From the NCBI RefSeq assembly GCF_001941975.2, contig NZ_CP146991.1, positions 2,280,524-2,344,523 on the forward strand: a stretch of DNA of 64,000 nt, given 5' to 3'. The notes below the pieces were generated by a model that was not told the DNA's origin, did not search any database, and saw only the letters and a list, made by a program, of their open reading frames with translations. Shown one piece after another: positions 46,073-55,447 of this stretch. Source of the stretch: Sporomusa sphaeroides DSM 2875 (lineage in GTDB: Bacteria; Bacillota; Negativicutes; Sporomusales; Sporomusaceae). Position 1 is the first letter of the stretch, and each line of letters begins with the position of its first letter. The position numbers and the translations under genes are program-made.

Positions 46073-46502
46073 TATTGAGCATTTCCATCTGGGCCTGCAG
46101 CAGGGTACGCAGCCTGGTACGGAAAATCTGCGATTGTTTTTGCAGTTCTTCCGATTCGCCAGTTAGTTTGCGAACTTTGCTAATGGCCTCATCAACCAGT
46201 TTTTGTGCACGAATCTCAGCTTCTTTAATTATAAGTTCAGTTTCTTTTTTAGCATTGAGCTTGACTTCTTCAGCAGTTTCCTGGGCAATGACCAGGGTGC
46301 TGTGAAGAGTGTTCTCCATATGCTGATAATGTTCAAGTTTGCTGTTAAGGCGATCAATGGTTTCTTTCAAATCCATGTTATCACGGTACAATGTTTCGTA
46401 ATCTTTTATTACCCTGTCAAGAAACTCATCTACTTCTTCTTCATTATAGCCGCGAAAGCCGCGTTTAAACTCTTTGTTATGGATTTCCAACGGTGTAAGC
46501 AT
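46050..46502 (-). CDS. divIVA: DivIVA-domain cell-division protein
   Basis: DivIVA binds curved membranes and organises poles and septa. The 150-aa protein has the membrane-binding N-terminus MLTPLEIHNKEFKRGFRGYN with the conserved NxxFxxxxRGY, then long coiled-coil heptads to residue ~140 and an acidic end. It lies between ylmH and yggU in the usual order. Confidence 0.94.
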   Translation of the reverse strand: MLTPLEIHNKEFKRGFRGYNEEEVDEFLDRVIKDYETLYRDNMDLKETIDRLNSKLEHYQHMENTLHSTLVIAQETAEEVKLNAKKETELIIKEAEIRAQKLVDEAISKVRKLTGESEELQKQSQIFRTRLRTLLQAQMEMLNSAEEDEN

Positions 46503-46520
46503 AGACTCCCCACCCTCATT

Positions 46521-47315
46521 TTAAATAAATCGTCTAAGTAAAATGCTGTAACGTCCTTTTTTGGTCTGACCGGGAATTTCGACGACCTCAACGCGGCCAC
46601 GGCCACGCATGGAGATAACATCGCCCACTTTTACGGCTTGAGAAGGACTTTTGGCTTCCTGCCAGTTAATTTTCACTTTTGCTGCGACAATATCATCTGC
46701 CATACGCGTTCGCGACATGCCATAGCCTGCAGCCGCTATGGCATCCAGCCGCAAAGAGGCCACTGTTGCCCGAATTTCTTTTACTTTTTCCTCTTTTGCA
46801 GGAATATCATCAAACGAAGCAAAGGCTGCAGATACGGAGGCCTGTCCAATCTCTGCCAGATTTTGCACAATATAGGCGGCCATTGAATCGTCAGCCACTA
46901 CATAACACTCTTCGCCGGCCATAATAATATCGCCCAGCACTTCCCGCTTGATTCCCAGCCCTGTTAATGCCCCTAGTACATCGCGATGCGTCAGGCGGCT
47001 GTAACGGCTATCCCACTTTATTACAATTACGGCCAGCGCAAAATCCAGTGAACTGGCATAATCGAGAAAATCGGAATCGACAAAAGCCACTTTCACCCGT
47101 TCAGCGCCTGCATATCCGCCCCAGGCTTCCAGTGTCAGCCGCTCATAGTGGGCAGTTATTGTTTCAGCAATACTTTGCCCATAAGGATCAAGGATTTCGC
47201 TTACTTTATATTTGCGGTTTTTGAGCGTTGCCTCAGCTAAGTCCAGGAGTTTTGCCGCCAGCTCGGCATCGCCTGACGACCGGTAATACCGTAAAATTTT
47301 GTCCCGTTCGCTCAT
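46521..47315 (-). CDS. ylmH: S4-domain RNA-binding protein YlmH
   Basis: The 264-aa protein has a long N-terminal region and a C-terminal S4 RNA-binding domain (RTRMADDIVAAKVKINWQEA and VKVGDVISMRGRGRVEV). Bacillus YlmH acts on peptidyl-tRNA-obstructed 50S subunits in ribosome quality control, interesting because rqcH is also in this window. Its start overlaps the proC stop in a TAATG. Confidence 0.92.
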   Translation of the reverse strand: MSERDKILRYYRSSGDAELAAKLLDLAEATLKNRKYKVSEILDPYGQSIAETITAHYERLTLEAWGGYAGAERVKVAFVDSDFLDYASSLDFALAVIVIKWDSRYSRLTHRDVLGALTGLGIKREVLGDIIMAGEECYVVADDSMAAYIVQNLAEIGQASVSAAFASFDDIPAKEEKVKEIRATVASLRLDAIAAAGYGMSRTRMADDIVAAKVKINWQEAKSPSQAVKVGDVISMRGRGRVEVVEIPGQTKKGRYSILLRRFI

Positions 47316-48127
47316 TACCGTCTCCCCATCTCACGGGAACGGTTAGTGGCAGCCACCACTGCATCAATGAGCGCGGCACGCACACCATTTTGTTCTAATA
47401 CATGAACCCCGGTAATGGCAGTACCTCCGGGAGAAGTCACCATATCACGCAGTTTAGCCGGATGTTCGCCGGTTTCCAGCACCATCTTGGCAGCGCCCAT
47501 AAGTGTCTGGGCAGCAAGCAGCACTGCCGTTTGACGGGAAAAACCGACACGAACCCCGGCATCTGTCAGTGCATCAATCAGAACAAACGCGTAAGCCGGA
47601 CCGCTGCCGGACAGGCCGGTAACAGCATCCATAGTATCTTCAGTGACAGTGACCACTTTACCCACAGCGCCAAATATTTGAGCAACAGGCTCACTTACTG
47701 TGGTTGTTACATATTTCCCCAGCGCCATAGCAGACATGCCTGCCCCTACGGCAACCGGGGTATTGGGCATAACACGGATTATTGGCACACCGGGCATTTT
47801 CCCCTGAAAGGCGGCAATCGTTATTCCAGCCGCTACAGATACTACCACAGTGCTTTTGGCTACCACCGGTGCGATACTTTCAATAACACTGCTGATTACT
47901 TGCGGTTTAACTGTTAAAAATAATATATCTGACTGTTTAGCTATTTCCTGGCTATCATGAGTAGTTGACACCATAAAAGTGCTACGCAGATAATCCAGAC
48001 GTTCCTTGGAAACATCACTTACTGTTAATTGGGACGGTGTTACTAACCGGGCCTCTAATATGCCGCGAATAAGCGCTTCCGCCATTGCACCGCCGCCAAT
48101 AAAACCGACTTGTTTATTTGTTAGCAT
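47315..48127 (-). CDS. proC: Pyrroline-5-carboxylate reductase
   Basis: ProC reduces P5C to proline with NAD(P)H. The 270-aa protein opens with GFIGGGAMAEALIRG (Rossmann), then VIRVMPNTPVAVGAG and the C-terminal LRDMVTSPGGTAITGVHVLE near residue 230. It sits between sepF and ylmH, a common place in Bacillota. Together with the proline/P5C oxidation genes at 50.8-55.7 kb the window encodes both directions of the proline-P5C step. Confidence 0.96.
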   Translation of the reverse strand: MLTNKQVGFIGGGAMAEALIRGILEARLVTPSQLTVSDVSKERLDYLRSTFMVSTTHDSQEIAKQSDILFLTVKPQVISSVIESIAPVVAKSTVVVSVAAGITIAAFQGKMPGVPIIRVMPNTPVAVGAGMSAMALGKYVTTTVSEPVAQIFGAVGKVVTVTEDTMDAVTGLSGSGPAYAFVLIDALTDAGVRVGFSRQTAVLLAAQTLMGAAKMVLETGEHPAKLRDMVTSPGGTAITGVHVLEQNGVRAALIDAVVAATNRSREMGRR

Positions 48128-48150
48128 AATTCCTCCGTCTGGTAATCGAC

Positions 48151-48600
48151 TTATTTGTTAACCCATGGCATAAGTGTCCGGTCACCGGCATCTTCCCGCG
48201 GGCTGTAAGCTACATCAACATTAGTGGGCGCACAAAGAAATATATTATTGCCGACTCTTTGGATCTGCCCATTGAGGGCGTAGGTTGTGCCGCTGATGAA
48301 ATCAATCATCCGTTTGGAAATTTCAGGGTCTGTATTCTCGAGATTGACAACCACCGGCTTGCGGCCTTTGAGATAATCGGCAATATGCTGCGCGTCATCG
48401 AAAGAAAAGGGCTCAACCACCATAACCTTGACTTGTTTGCTTTGCTGCTGATTCTGTGAAGTCATTGGCAGTGATACCACATTGCTGCTATTTTTTTGTT
48501 TGGTTTTAACATCTGTCTCTTCTAATTTTGGGCGTTCGTCTTCTTGGTCGGCTGTTTCAAACAGACCCAAGCTTCCCCAAACTTTTTCCATGAACTTCAT
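48151..48600 (-). CDS. sepF: Cell-division protein SepF
   Basis: SepF bundles FtsZ and tethers it to the membrane. The 149-aa product has an amphipathic N-terminal helix (MKFMEKVWGSLGLFE), an acidic linker, and the SepF core VMVVEPFSFDDAQHIADYLK, VVNLENTDPEISKRMIDFIS and GTTYALNGQIQRVG. The frame continues to 48720 inside ylmE, but the ATG at 48600 follows GGAGGAG and gives the canonical start. Confidence 0.94.
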   Translation of the reverse strand: MKFMEKVWGSLGLFETADQEDERPKLEETDVKTKQKNSSNVVSLPMTSQNQQQSKQVKVMVVEPFSFDDAQHIADYLKGRKPVVVNLENTDPEISKRMIDFISGTTYALNGQIQRVGNNIFLCAPTNVDVAYSPREDAGDRTLMPWVNK

Positions 48601-48617
48601 AACTTTCTCTCTCCTCC

Positions 48618-49289
48618 TTAATATTGACGAGAACCAAATATTCCAGTGCCGATACGTACCAAGTTTGCTCCTTCTTCGACAGCTACCATATAGTCGTTTG
48701 TCATACCCATAGATAACCATTTAATGTCGGTATTGGTCAGGTTTAATGCCTTTAATTCACTGAATAGCTGATAAAATTCTTTAAATACCGGACGTACTGT
48801 TTCGGCGTTTTCAGTGTAAGGCGCGATGGTCATAAGTCCGCACAATCTCACATGTTCAAGCTGGCTGATTTGTTTGGCCAGTACCAGGGCTTGTCCCAAC
48901 TCTATGCCAAACTTACTTTCCTCATCAGCAACATTGACTTGTAACAGCACATCCTGGCGCTTACCCAGTTTGCCGGCAGTTTTATCAATCTCAATGGCCA
49001 GACGCTGGCTGTCAACTGAGTGAATAAGAGCTGCCAGTGGCACAGCCTGGCGCACCTTGTTTGTTTGCAAATGCCCGATGAGATGCCACTCGACCTGCTT
49101 GCCTGCGGCCTGAATATCAGGATGTTTGGCTAGCATTTCCTGAACCCGGTTTTCCCCCACTGCCGTTATGCCGGCGGCAATTGCTTCCAGCATGGCCGAG
49201 ACGCTATGATTTTTGGTAACAGCTACGAGTTTTACTTTGGTTGTATCAATATTCCGTTTTATTTCAGCAATATTCTGCGCTATAGACAT
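48618..49289 (-). CDS. ylmE: YggS/YlmE PLP-homeostasis protein
   Basis: A 223-aa fold-type III PLP-binding TIM-barrel protein: VKLVAVTKNHSVSAM holds the PLP lysine near residue 27, followed by GENRVQE, WHLIGHLQTNKVR and SMGMTNDY. It has no enzymatic activity in known homologues and balances B6 vitamers. It is the first gene of the ylmE-sepF-proC-ylmH-divIVA block. Confidence 0.95.
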   Translation of the reverse strand: MSIAQNIAEIKRNIDTTKVKLVAVTKNHSVSAMLEAIAAGITAVGENRVQEMLAKHPDIQAAGKQVEWHLIGHLQTNKVRQAVPLAALIHSVDSQRLAIEIDKTAGKLGKRQDVLLQVNVADEESKFGIELGQALVLAKQISQLEHVRLCGLMTIAPYTENAETVRPVFKEFYQLFSELKALNLTNTDIKWLSMGMTNDYMVAVEEGANLVRIGTGIFGSRQY

Positions 49290-49372
49290 GGCAAATCCTC
49301 CATTCTAATAATTTATTCGCCCACGAACAAAATTTTCCTTTAAATATTACTTATATTATTCTATATTTCTCA

Positions 49373-49412
49373 TAAAAAAAATCGCCGTCAGGCAAAGCCG
49401 AACGGCGATTTT
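49373..49412 (-). terminator. Terminator of the binding-protein gene
   Basis: AAAATCGCCGT...ACGGCGATTTT hairpin (about 49378-49388 with 49402-49412) followed on the minus strand by a run of T. It ends transcription of the gene at 49419-50585 before ylmE. Confidence 0.85.
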
Positions 49413-49418
49413 CCGCTA

Positions 49419-50585
49419 CTAAGGTTTTACGGTTTCTTTATACACCTGTTTACCGTCTTTTAACTCAATGATTACTGCACTTCTGATTGCGTCATGGGTA
49501 GAAGTAAAATTCATGTCACCGCTCACACTCTTAAAGCCTTGTGTTGCAGCCAGTGCCTCACGAATTTTTGCTCCTTCGGTACTGTTGGCGCGCTTGATGG
49601 CATCAACCAGCAAATACGCGGCATCATAGCCCATTGCGGCCATGGAATCAGGTACCTGGTTATATTCCTTTTTGTAAGCTTCAACAAAAGCTTTGGAGGC
49701 AGGGCTGGTATCTTCGTTGGAATAAAAATTAGTAAAATGAGTATTATTCAAAGGTGCAGGACCGGCGATTTCCGCTAATTTAGGTGAATCCCAGGCATCA
49801 CCGCCCAGAAACGGTACCGTGATACCCATTTCCCTGGCTTGCTTTATAATCTTGCCTACCTCCTCGTAGTATCCGGGAAGATATATAAGTTCAGGATTGA
49901 GGGCTTTAATTTTGGTAAGAATTGCTTTGAAATCCTGGTCTTTCTGCAAGTAGGCCTCTTCGGCCAGAACCTGTCCGCCGCCTTGTGTATAGGAAGCTTT
50001 AAAGAACTGGGACAAGCCTTTGCTATAGTCACTGGAGTTATCAATTAAGATAACGGCTTTTTTTACCTGTAAGCTATTGAGAGCAAAGTTGGCTGCCACT
50101 GTCCCTTGAAAGGGATCAATAAAACAAGCCCTGAATACATAATCTTTGGCTTTACCGCTCTTTTCGTCAAGAGTCACCTTAGGATTAGTGGTTGCAGCAG
50201 CTACAAAAGGGGTTTTATTAACCTCGGCAACCGTCGATCCCGCAATACCGCAAGAACTGACAGTAAACCCGGTTACTGCCACTACTTTATCCTGGGTAAT
50301 GACTTTGGTCATGGCATTGGTTGATTCGGCCGGTTCGCCCTTGTTATCGGCTATAACCGGCTGGATTTGTTTGCCTAGAACACCTCCCTTGGCATTAATT
50401 TCTTTAAACGCCAGTTTAGCACCGTTAGCTGCAGCCGTACCAAAAGTTGCGGTGTTGCCGGTTAGTTCGTAAACTACCCCGATTTTAATGTCTTTGCTGG
50501 CGGTGTCACCACACCCGGTTATCAGCCCTGACAACATGATAAGTATTGTTAATAAGCCAGCCATTTTCAATCTGAATTTACTCAT
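49419..50585 (-). CDS. Branched-chain amino acid-type ABC substrate-binding lipoprotein
   Basis: The 388-aa protein starts with a lipoprotein signal peptide ending in the lipobox LITGC (Cys near residue 25) and continues as a type 1 periplasmic-binding (LivK-like) protein: IGVVYELTGNTATFG, FKEINAKGGVLGKQI, YGYDAAYLLVDAI-type segments. No permease or ATPase gene accompanies it here. Being next to the amine/proline oxidation operon it might bind an amino acid substrate, but a terminator lies between, so the link is inferred from position only. Confidence 0.88.
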   Translation of the reverse strand: MSKFRLKMAGLLTILIMLSGLITGCGDTASKDIKIGVVYELTGNTATFGTAAANGAKLAFKEINAKGGVLGKQIQPVIADNKGEPAESTNAMTKVITQDKVVAVTGFTVSSCGIAGSTVAEVNKTPFVAAATTNPKVTLDEKSGKAKDYVFRACFIDPFQGTVAANFALNSLQVKKAVILIDNSSDYSKGLSQFFKASYTQGGGQVLAEEAYLQKDQDFKAILTKIKALNPELIYLPGYYEEVGKIIKQAREMGITVPFLGGDAWDSPKLAEIAGPAPLNNTHFTNFYSNEDTSPASKAFVEAYKKEYNQVPDSMAAMGYDAAYLLVDAIKRANSTEGAKIREALAATQGFKSVSGDMNFTSTHDAIRSAVIIELKDGKQVYKETVKP

Positions 50586-50850
50586 AGTTCCATCTCCTAT
50601 TCCTATAAAATTTATAAGGTTGTCCCCTAAATATGTTTTTCATCCCTCCTTAAACGCCAGCCTTTGCTAAAATCGAGTTTAGATAAAAAAAGCTTTTTGG
50701 AAAGAAAAGTTAAATATATCTCTCCAAAAAGCATCTTTGCTTACAAAATATATATATATTGAATAGAACTACACTTTTGTATTGTATGATTATACATTGT
50801 ATTACGTTTTCGTGAAATTTACAATACTAATTTTGTAAAACTTAAATAAG
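50586..50850. other. Intergenic region before the binding-protein gene
   Basis: Contains the terminator at 50684-50732 and, next to the P5C dehydrogenase stop, an AT-rich stretch with the inverted repeat GTAT-GATT-ATAC near 50784. The promoter of the binding protein must lie between 50590 and 50684; TATAAA near 50605 (minus) is a candidate -10 but no good -35 accompanies it. Confidence 0.35.
50684..50732 (-). terminator. Terminator of the amine dehydrogenase / P5CDH operon
   Basis: Ten-bp stem GCTTTTTGGA (50692-50701) with TCCAAAAAGC (50723-50732) and a 21-nt loop, followed by seven T on the minus strand. Confidence 0.75.
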
Positions 50851-52398
50851 TTACAGTTTTTCCGCTACCGACTTAGCTTGCAGGAAAAGAAGCAGATAAT
50901 CGCTTCCGCCAGCCTTTGAATCAGTACCAGACATATTGAAACCACCAAAAGGGTGAACACCAACCAGTGCGCCGGTGCATTTCCGGTTAAGATATAGGTT
51001 GCCGACATGGAATTCGCGGCGAGCTTTTTCGAGTTTGGCACGGTTCTGAGAATATACAGCCCCGGTTAAGCCATACTCAGTGTCATTGGCAATGGCAATG
51101 GCCTGCTCAAAATCCTCGGCCTTGATAAGGGCAACAACCGGACCGAAGATCTCTTCCTGAGCAATGCGAGCATTGGGCACGACATCGGCAATGACTGTGG
51201 GTTCAATAAAATAGCCCGTCTCGGCCCCTTTAGCACCACCGGCCACTATGCGGCCTTCCTTTCTGCCGATTTCTATGTATTCAAGAATTTTATCATAGGC
51301 ATTCTTGTCAATGACTGGTCCCAGGTTAACGGCGGGATCACTGGCTGGGCCTAATGTCAAAGCTTTGGTTTTGGCAGTGACTTTAGCGACAATTTCCTCA
51401 TACACATCTTTGACAATGATGGCCCGGGAGCATGCCGAACATTTTTGTCCCTGAAAGCCAAAGGCTGAGTTCACAATACCGTTGGCAGCGTCTTCGAGTT
51501 CTGCCTCGTTGTCAACAATGATAGCATCTTTGCCGCCCATTTCGGCCACGACACGTTTAATCCATTTCTGTCCCGGTGAAACACCGGCGGCTAATTTATT
51601 AATCCGGAGCCCAACCTCTTTCGATCCAGTGAAGTTGATAAAGCGAATTTTAGGATGGCTGACAAGATAATCACCGATAGCACCGCCACTGCCAGGCAGA
51701 AAATTGACAACACCAGGCGGCAGGCTTACTTCTTCCCATAACTCCATGAGTTTGGCGGCAATAACCGGCGTAGTGCTGGCCGGCTTCATGATTACAGTAT
51801 TGCCGGTAACAATGGCGGCTGCCGTCATTCCAGTCAAAATGGCCAATGGAAAATTCCAGGGTGGTACAATAAGTCCGACACCTAACGGAATGTAAAAGCA
51901 TTCATTTTGCTCGCCGGCACTGGGTACTACCGTCATGCCAGCAGCGAATTTGGGCATTTGCTGTGCGTAGTATTCTAAAAAATCGATGGCTTCGGCGGTA
52001 TCAGCATCTGCCTCGGCCCAATTTTTCCCTGCTTCTTCTACCAGCCAAGCTGAAAACTCAAATTTCTTGCGGCGCATGATAGCGGCGGCTTTAAATAAAT
52101 AACGGGCGCGTTCTTCGGGACTGACATACTGCCAATCGGCAAAGGCAGCAAGGGCGGCTTGGACGGCCTTTTCGGCCAGATCTACATTGGCGCTGGCGGT
52201 AGTACCGATGATTTCTTTAAAATCCGAGGGGTTGGCTGAGGTAATAAAGGACTGGGTATTAATTTTTTCGCCGCCAATGACCAAGGGATAGTGTCCGCCT
52301 TTCTGTGAGGCAATACGGGCTAGCGCCGTTTCCATTGCTTTTGTGTTTTCAGGCAAGGAAAAGTTAATAAACGCTTCGTTTTTAAATTCTGCTGGCAT
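50851..52398 (-). CDS. 1-pyrroline-5-carboxylate dehydrogenase
   Basis: A 515-aa aldehyde dehydrogenase of the P5CDH (RocA/PutA C-terminal) type that oxidises glutamate semialdehyde to glutamate with NAD. The catalytic Glu lies in VAEMGGKDAIIVDNE near residue 287 and the catalytic Cys in FGFQGQKCSACSRAI near 322; VIMKPASTTPVIAAKL binds NAD. Specificity rests on overall resemblance, including GxHPFGGFNMSGTDSKAGG near the C-terminus. Last gene of the sigma54 operon; its upstream partners should deliver P5C. Confidence 0.92.
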   Translation of the reverse strand: MPAEFKNEAFINFSLPENTKAMETALARIASQKGGHYPLVIGGEKINTQSFITSANPSDFKEIIGTTASANVDLAEKAVQAALAAFADWQYVSPEERARYLFKAAAIMRRKKFEFSAWLVEEAGKNWAEADADTAEAIDFLEYYAQQMPKFAAGMTVVPSAGEQNECFYIPLGVGLIVPPWNFPLAILTGMTAAAIVTGNTVIMKPASTTPVIAAKLMELWEEVSLPPGVVNFLPGSGGAIGDYLVSHPKIRFINFTGSKEVGLRINKLAAGVSPGQKWIKRVVAEMGGKDAIIVDNEAELEDAANGIVNSAFGFQGQKCSACSRAIIVKDVYEEIVAKVTAKTKALTLGPASDPAVNLGPVIDKNAYDKILEYIEIGRKEGRIVAGGAKGAETGYFIEPTVIADVVPNARIAQEEIFGPVVALIKAEDFEQAIAIANDTEYGLTGAVYSQNRAKLEKARREFHVGNLYLNRKCTGALVGVHPFGGFNMSGTDSKAGGSDYLLLFLQAKSVAEKL

Positions 52399-52430
52399 AG
52401 ATATAACCCCCTAATATAATATTGGGATAA

Positions 52431-53579
52431 TCAGACAACGGAAGGTTCGACATATAGTTGACCACGAACAAATCGGTCGGCACTGAAGGCATTAATGGGA
52501 ATATCGGTAGGCAAACCCATAATAGTTTGGGCTATCAGCTTACCTACCATCGGAGCGATCATGAAACCGTGACCACTAAAACCGGCGGCAGTATAGAACC
52601 CCTGCACATTTGAATCCTCTCCCAGGATAGGCGTTCGGTCCGGACACATATCATAAAGACCTGCCCATTGCCTGATGACATTGAGCTTAGCCAGCGGCGG
52701 CAGAATGGTAGTGATGCGCTCCGCCATTTCGGTCAAAAAGCGCCAGCTTGCCTGAGTATTAAAGCTTTCCGGTTCATCCGGATGCCCAATACCCATAATG
52801 AAACTGCCATGAGGTGTTTGCTGACAGTAGAGGTTGTGATAAAAGGACATTACCATGGGTATTTGCAGAGGAGCAACCGGCTCGGTAACCAGTATTTCAT
52901 GGCGCTCCGGAAAAATAGGCAGCTCGATCCCGGCCATGCGACCTATGGTTTTGGCATAACCACCGGCTGCATTAATCACCGTATTGGTAGCAATATCACC
53001 TTTGTCGGTATGGACGGTACTCACTTTACCGGCTTTGACCGTTAGTCCGGTGACTTCGGTATAGGTATAAAATTTAACCCCCAGTCGCGCGGCAGCCTTG
53101 GCGTACAGACTGGTAACCTTGAACGGGTTGGCATGCCCGTCCTTGGGACAGAAAGTAGCGCCAAGCAGTCCTTGAATATTTAGATAGGGCACAATCTCTT
53201 TGGCTTGTTCCGGCGATACCCAGCAGGCCGGAATAGCAAGAGAAGCTTGTAGCTGAAGATTTTTTTTGAATTGTTCTACCATTTTGCTGGTATAAGCAAG
53301 CAAAAGATAGCCGCCCTGTTTAAATTCAATATCATCTTCTATTTCCAGCATCGCCGGCAGGTTTTCCAGGATTTTGACACTTTCGCGTGCCAGCAGGCAA
53401 TTGGTTTCAGTACCCCACTGCATCCGGACGCCGGCGCCGCAGCGCCCGGTAGCACCGCTGGCAAGGTAGCCGCGCTCAAGCACAACAACCTGCCCGGCTC
53501 CGGCTTTAGCCAGATTATAGGCTATGGAACAGCCAACAACGCCACCGCCGATAATGATGATATCTGCGTGTTTAATCAT
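52431..53579 (-). CDS. DAO-family FAD oxidoreductase, catalytic subunit of an amine/proline dehydrogenase
   Basis: The 382-aa protein has the FAD dinucleotide-binding motif IIIIGGGVVGCSIAYN at the N-terminus and the C-terminal GLYDMCPDRTPILG...GFYTAAGFSGHGF of D-amino acid oxidase/glycine oxidase-like flavoproteins. With the four small and medium partners upstream it resembles the beta subunit of archaeal heterotetrameric proline dehydrogenase, opine oxidase or HcnC. The adjoining P5CDH favours L-proline as substrate (inference). An ATG at 53585 is also possible but is only one nt from the SD-like GGGTG. Confidence 0.85.
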   Translation of the reverse strand: MIKHADIIIIGGGVVGCSIAYNLAKAGAGQVVVLERGYLASGATGRCGAGVRMQWGTETNCLLARESVKILENLPAMLEIEDDIEFKQGGYLLLAYTSKMVEQFKKNLQLQASLAIPACWVSPEQAKEIVPYLNIQGLLGATFCPKDGHANPFKVTSLYAKAAARLGVKFYTYTEVTGLTVKAGKVSTVHTDKGDIATNTVINAAGGYAKTIGRMAGIELPIFPERHEILVTEPVAPLQIPMVMSFYHNLYCQQTPHGSFIMGIGHPDEPESFNTQASWRFLTEMAERITTILPPLAKLNVIRQWAGLYDMCPDRTPILGEDSNVQGFYTAAGFSGHGFMIAPMVGKLIAQTIMGLPTDIPINAFSADRFVRGQLYVEPSVV

Positions 53580-53847
53580 GGTCATCACCCAATGCCAGCG
53601 CACCTAAGGATATGGGGGCTGTCGGCGGGCGGCAAACCGGCACTGCGATATCGGCAATGCTTGTTTTTAAGGTTGCGGCAAGTTCTCGGGCAATGAGGGG
53701 CATACACGTCCGGCCCTGGCAGGGCCCCATGCCGCAACGGCATTCCCGTTTGAGTTCTTCCAGTGTATGGGCTCCTTGTGTAATAAGTTCTTGTATTTCT
53801 TTAAGAGTGATATCTTCACAGCGACAAATGATAACAGGTTCACTCAT
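53572..53847 (-). CDS. BFD-type [2Fe-2S] subunit
   Basis: The 91-aa protein has the bacterioferritin-associated-ferredoxin cluster motif ICRCEDI near residue 8 and RCGMGPCQGRTCM near 37-49, four cysteines for a [2Fe-2S] cluster. In HcnABC- and proline-dehydrogenase-type complexes this module is fused to or associated with the NAD(FAD) subunit; here it is separate. Overlaps its neighbours on both sides by 8 bp, so the complex is tightly coupled at translation. Confidence 0.88.
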   Translation of the reverse strand: MSEPVIICRCEDITLKEIQELITQGAHTLEELKRECRCGMGPCQGRTCMPLIARELAATLKTSIADIAVPVCRPPTAPISLGALALGDDHD

Positions 53848-54340
53848 ACTGGCAATCCTCCTTCGCGATAGCTATGCCCCGGATAACCATGGCAAGTGCT
53901 TTGGGAACAGCCAGCCACACGACTGCGGTTTTATTTTTGTTTAGCTGTACCCGCTGTACCTGGACGTCAGCAACGGTTTCCCCCTGGCGGTTAAGAGCAT
54001 TAACTATCTGCCCTTTTTCCGGTAAAGGCGAATACTCATAAGGAACTTTGACCATAGCATGACTTTCGCTAAAGGCGTAATCAATTACAAAAATGGCTAT
54101 TCCCGGGCAAGCAGTCAAACAGACGCCGCAACCGTTACATTTAGTTTCATCAAGTACAGGACGCTGGTTGATGTCGCTGCCGATAGCAATGGCACCCTGA
54201 GGACAGGCATCGGCGCAAGGATTGCAAGGAATGTTTTGGAAACATTCAAGAATTGCTATCGGTCCCTGGGTCAGACGCGCAGGCGAAGGAAGTACATCGT
54301 TCACATCACTCATAGCAGGAATTCCGGTTTGTTCAAGCAT
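53840..54340 (-). CDS. 4Fe-4S dicluster electron-transfer subunit
   Basis: The 166-aa protein has two ferredoxin-type clusters: CNPCADACPQGAI near residues 36-46 and CNGCGVCLTACPGIAIF near 70-84. It should carry electrons out of the flavoprotein complex, probably towards a quinone, ferredoxin or Etf. A two-cluster subunit of this kind fits an anaerobic electron sink better than a direct oxidase. Gene order places it between the two flavin subunits. Confidence 0.88.
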   Translation of the reverse strand: MLEQTGIPAMSDVNDVLPSPARLTQGPIAILECFQNIPCNPCADACPQGAIAIGSDINQRPVLDETKCNGCGVCLTACPGIAIFVIDYAFSESHAMVKVPYEYSPLPEKGQIVNALNRQGETVADVQVQRVQLNKNKTAVVWLAVPKALAMVIRGIAIAKEDCQYE

Positions 54341-55447
54341 CTATATCACCTCACAATACCCGGTCTGCTCACTCATGGTTACTTTGGCCAGACCGGAACG
54401 AATTTTGGCGCTGATATTGCCGGCTCTAAGTGCGGCAAGCTGGTCATATGCAGCATTGTAGCTTTCTTCCCCATTACCGGCTGTTAGTCCCAGGCTGGCG
54501 ACGGCTGCCAAAGCAGCCAGCTTCCCTTCAACCATAGCGACTGAGGCTTCTTCCACTCCGGCTGCATCACCGGCGACATAGATATTGTGCTGCGTGGTCC
54601 GCATGGTACTGCTGCGGTGCGGTACATAGCCTCCCAGTTCTGATATATATTCCATCCGGCAGCCAGCCTGCCGCAACAATTCTGTTAACGGGGTAAGGCC
54701 GACAGCCAGACAAAGGCCGTCTGCCTGAATATCAAACTCGGTGCCGGTAATTGCCTGCCAGTTATTATCAACCCGGCAGACGGTTACACCGGTTAATCCG
54801 GGTGAACCATAGGCGGCTTTGACAGTATGCGAAGTGTAGATAGGGATACCGGCCCGACGGATTTTGGCAGCATGCACCAGGTAGCCACCGATTTTGGGAG
54901 CTGCTTCGACAATTCCGGCAACCGCAACACCGGCTTGCAGCAGTTGGTAGGCTACAATGAGGCCGATGTTGCCAGAACCCAGTATTAGCAGGCGTTTACC
55001 TGGCAGAACACCATGAACATTCATGAGGGTTTGTACTGCACCGGCGCCGCTAACTCCCGGCAGGTCGTTGCCGGGAAAGGCTAATGTTTTTTCCGCCGCA
55101 CCGGTAGCAACTATGATTTTTTTTGCTTTAACAGTGACGAATTTTCCCCAATGCTTAGCTGTCAGCATACCGTCTTCCGGATAATAACCAAGCACAGTGG
55201 TATTATTCCAAGCCGTTACAGCAGGCAGTGCAAGCGCCTCGTTGATCAGAAGCTCAGCTATGTCTATGCCGCGTTCACCGGCGTACTCACTTTTGGAACC
55301 GAAAAACTTATGGGTTTGCTTAATAAGCTGGCCGCCAAACTGTCCGGCGCGTTCCATAAGCAGCACACGGGCACCTGCTTTCCCGGCATGAATGGCCGCC
55401 ATGAGACCAGCCGGTCCGCCGCCGAGGATGGCAATATCTATAGGCAT
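54341..55447 (-). CDS. Pyridine nucleotide-disulfide-type FAD oxidoreductase subunit
   Basis: The 368-aa protein has an N-terminal FAD site IAILGGGPAGLMAAIHAGKAG, a second nucleotide-binding site LLILGSGNIGLIVAYQLLQAG near residue 150, and the GD motif IYVAGDAAGVEEASVAM near 290. It corresponds to the alpha (HcnB/OoxA-like) subunit that shuttles electrons. The stop codon directly abuts the 4Fe-4S gene, and its start overlaps the upstream 2Fe-2S gene by ten bases. Confidence 0.88.
   Translation of the reverse strand: MPIDIAILGGGPAGLMAAIHAGKAGARVLLMERAGQFGGQLIKQTHKFFGSKSEYAGERGIDIAELLINEALALPAVTAWNNTTVLGYYPEDGMLTAKHWGKFVTVKAKKIIVATGAAEKTLAFPGNDLPGVSGAGAVQTLMNVHGVLPGKRLLILGSGNIGLIVAYQLLQAGVAVAGIVEAAPKIGGYLVHAAKIRRAGIPIYTSHTVKAAYGSPGLTGVTVCRVDNNWQAITGTEFDIQADGLCLAVGLTPLTELLRQAGCRMEYISELGGYVPHRSSTMRTTQHNIYVAGDAAGVEEASVAMVEGKLAALAAVASLGLTAGNGEESYNAAYDQLAALRAGNISAKIRSGLAKVTMSEQTGYCEVI

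Noticed and set aside
50583-50650. 22-codon frame overlapping the start of the binding-protein gene
   Set aside because: Its ATG is only one nt from GGAGGG, too close for initiation, and composition is unremarkable.
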